From contig JAZSCN010000018.1 in assembly GCA_045602925.1 (NCBI GenBank), positions 1 through 14,190 of the forward strand: a stretch of DNA of 14,190 nucleotides. Reading direction: 5' to 3'. The DNA is from UBA7477 sp045602925. Its GTDB lineage: Bacteria > Bacillota > Clostridia > Oscillospirales > Ruminococcaceae. Under the pieces are notes generated by a model. The model saw only the letters and a list, made by a program, of their open reading frames with translations, ran no database searches and was not told the origin of the DNA. A program made the translations under genes and the position numbers. Below, in pieces: positions 13,347-14,190 of this stretch. Positions within the stretch are counted from its first letter, which is position 1. Every line of letters starts with the position of its first letter.

Positions 13347-13814
13347 ATGGAAATAAGAAGATTTAAACAAGAAGATGCAACAGAATTATCAAATGTAATT
13401 ATTGAAACTGTAAAAATAAGTAATAGCAAAGATTATTCGCCTAAATATGTAGAGATGAATGTATTATCACATTCTCCAGAAGCTTTAATTGAAAGAGCAA
13501 AAAACAGTCATATGTATGTTGTCTGTGATAACTCAAAAATTATTGGATGTGGAGCGATTGCTGAATTTTGGGAAAGTAAAACAGAAAGTATTTTGTTAAC
13601 TATTTTTGTATTGCCTAACTATCAAGGCAAAGGAATTGGTAGAAAAATCATTGAAACATTGGAAAAAGATGAATATTTTACAAGAGCAAATCGTATTGAA
13701 ATCCCTGCTTCAATTACAGCAGTAGAGTTCTATAAAAAAATAGGATATGGCTATAAAAATGGAATTGATAAGTTAGAAAATGGCGTGTTATATCGTCTTG
13801 AAAAGTTTAGATAA
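13347..13814 (+). CDS. GNAT family N-acetyltransferase
   Basis: A 155-residue cytoplasmic acetyltransferase of the GCN5-related family, which moves acetyl from acetyl-CoA to an amine. Seen: the N-terminal E-I-R-R-F-K-Q-E-D-A strand and helix, I-I-G-C-G-A-I (65-71) as the central strands, and motif A with L-T-I-F-V-L-P followed by Y-Q-G-K-G-I-G (the Q/RxxGxG/A acetyl-CoA loop), then A-V-E-F-Y-K-K-I-G-Y (motif B). Length is typical. Substrate is unknown. AGAGGT (13334-13339) lies 7 nt before the ATG. The gene is far more AT-rich than its neighbours (two sampled 60-base lines have 14 and 18 G/C, against about 26 in a sampled line of the permease gene) and favours AAA, AAT and TTA codons, so it is probably a recent arrival. 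It is monocistronic behind its own strong promoter. Confidence 0.88.
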   Translation: MEIRRFKQEDATELSNVIIETVKISNSKDYSPKYVEMNVLSHSPEALIERAKNSHMYVVCDNSKIIGCGAIAEFWESKTESILLTIFVLPNYQGKGIGRKIIETLEKDEYFTRANRIEIPASITAVEFYKKIGYGYKNGIDKLENGVLYRLEKFR

Positions 13815-13864
13815 ATTCCAATTTATAGAGCAGAATAACAAACTCCCAAAGAGAATAATGATAT

Positions 13865-13924
13865 AATCCCCTTAGAGCAGACACTTGAAAAAACAAAAAT
13901 TTTCAAGACTACGATAAGGGGATT
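13865..13924. repeat. Nested inverted repeat burying a Shine-Dalgarno-like sequence
   Basis: Outer arms AATCCCCTTA (13865-13874) and TAAGGGGATT (13915-13924) are perfect over 10 bp. Inner arms CTTGAAAA (13884-13891) and TTTTCAAG (13900-13907) are perfect over 8 bp around AACAAAAA. A TATAAT lies at 13863-13868 and an ATG at 13930, so AAGGGGA would be a ribosome binding site closed by the outer stem. The frame from that ATG stays open to the window end but lies antisense to a likelier gene. Confidence 0.65.
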
Positions 13925-13937
13925 GTTTTATGCATAC

Positions 13938-13974
13938 AAAAGGGTGCCAAGAATTTTACATCTTGACACCTTTT
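13938..13974. terminator. Bidirectional terminator after the GNAT gene and the right-edge gene
   Basis: A stem of about 14 bp with one bulge: AAAAGGGTGCCAAGA (13938-13952) pairs with TCTTGACACCTTTT (13961-13974), including one G-T pair. It is flanked by T-rich sequence on the plus strand and by CCCTTTTGT on the minus strand. It lies 15 nt beyond the stop of the minus-strand gene. Confidence 0.75.
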
Positions 13975-13989
13975 CTTAGTTCTTGTTTA

Positions 13990-14190
13990 TCAGTTTGTAA
14001 GCCATGCGTAGGCAAGGTCAAGGGCACTGTAAAGACTTGTCTTTTCTGCGTTCTTTACAGGAAGGCTCTTGTCTGTAGAGAGCTTATAGATTCTGACCTT
14101 AGTAGCGGTCTTGATATCGTTCATATCCTCTGCTGCGAGAATCTGAATCCATGTAACGTACTCGTCACCCATATTTCCGTAGTACAGCTC
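13990..14190 (-). CDS. Unrecognised protein, C-terminal part
   Basis: The last 66 codons of a minus-strand gene whose start lies beyond the right edge. The frame is open to the window end and closes with TGA. The visible part is a soluble-looking, mixed-charge sequence: E-L-Y-Y-G-N-M-G-D-E-Y-V-T-W-I-Q, then K-V-R-I-Y-K-L, and an Ala/Leu-rich end (S-A-L-D-L-A-Y-A-W-L-T-N). I do not recognise a family. The internal Met at residue 7 has no convincing ribosome binding site in the bases available, so I treat this as a fragment rather than a 60-residue protein. A good terminator follows, and base composition returns to the level of the rest of the window, in contrast to the GNAT gene. Confidence 0.6.
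   Translation of the reverse strand, partial: ELYYGNMGDEYVTWIQILAAEDMNDIKTATKVRIYKLSTDKSLPVKNAEKTSLYSALDLAYAWLTN

Noticed and set aside
13164..13370. Minus-strand frame of 68 codons before the GNAT gene
   Set aside because: Covers the GNAT promoter and a hairpin in AT-rich DNA; translation is low complexity with no ribosome binding site.
13145..13930. Complete insertion sequence or integron cassette
   Set aside because: No transposase or integrase gene, no convincing terminal inverted repeats and no attC-type structure around the GNAT gene.
13930..14190. Plus-strand frame starting at ATG 13930 after the AAGGGGA of the nested inverted repeat, open to the window end
   Set aside because: It runs through a strong terminator hairpin and lies antisense to the right-edge gene; Cys-rich translation without a known pattern. 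Kept only as part of the attenuator finding.
1..14190. tRNA or rRNA genes
   Set aside because: No cloverleaf-like sequence with GGTTCGAATCC-type T-arm and no rRNA segments were seen in the non-coding gaps.

Overview
The window looks like chromosomal DNA of an anaerobic, low-to-mid G+C Gram-positive bacterium of the class Clostridia, most likely near Ruminococcus/Oscillospiraceae. The pointers are a pyruvate:ferredoxin oxidoreductase, strong AGGAGG-type ribosome binding sites, lipoproteins with Thr/Asp-rich linkers, a DUF4026-type protein, an FtsX-type ABC permease paired with a lipoprotein adaptor, and GTAGGGG-type intergenic repeats. This placement is inferred from gene content and style, not from a marker gene.

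Left part (1-1433, minus strand): the N-terminus of pyruvate:ferredoxin oxidoreductase (nifJ) with its promoter and a Rex-like operator, then an NAD-dependent epimerase/dehydratase with a clear terminator. A divergent promoter region (about 1434-1613) separates these from a plus-strand cluster.

Central cluster (1614-5949, plus strand): a membrane-bound O-acyltransferase (MBOAT/AlgI-like) protein, a single-pass membrane protein with a Thr-rich and QDEP-repeat tail, a TIGR01212-type radical SAM protein overlapping it by 4 nt, and, behind its own promoter, an SGNH-hydrolase-fold lipoprotein. The striking point is that both acyl-transfer-type proteins keep their fold motifs but have lost catalytic residues. 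The MBOAT protein has Asn, Phe and Thr where AlgI-type enzymes have three histidines. The SGNH protein has Gly-Glu-Ala where the nucleophile block Gly-Asp-Ser should be. The cluster therefore looks like a surface-glycan O-acylation module turned into a non-catalytic system. A bidirectional terminator closes it.

Minus-strand operon (5995-8607): a DUF4026/DUF2314-like protein followed by O-acetylhomoserine sulfhydrylase (metY), from one promoter with a leader too short for a riboswitch.

Plus-strand export operon (8900-12901): an HlyD/MacA-like lipoprotein adaptor and a 959-residue FtsX-type permease. No ATPase gene is present. A small UACG-tetraloop hairpin sits between the Shine-Dalgarno sequence and the start codon of the permease.

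Right end (12902-14190): a 445-nt non-coding stretch full of hairpins, including a rho-independent terminator and a REP-like element; an AT-rich GNAT acetyltransferase gene that looks acquired; a nested inverted repeat that would bury a Shine-Dalgarno-like sequence; a terminator; and the C-terminal end of an unrecognised minus-strand gene. Most promoters I could find share 17-bp spacing and a TGn extended -10.
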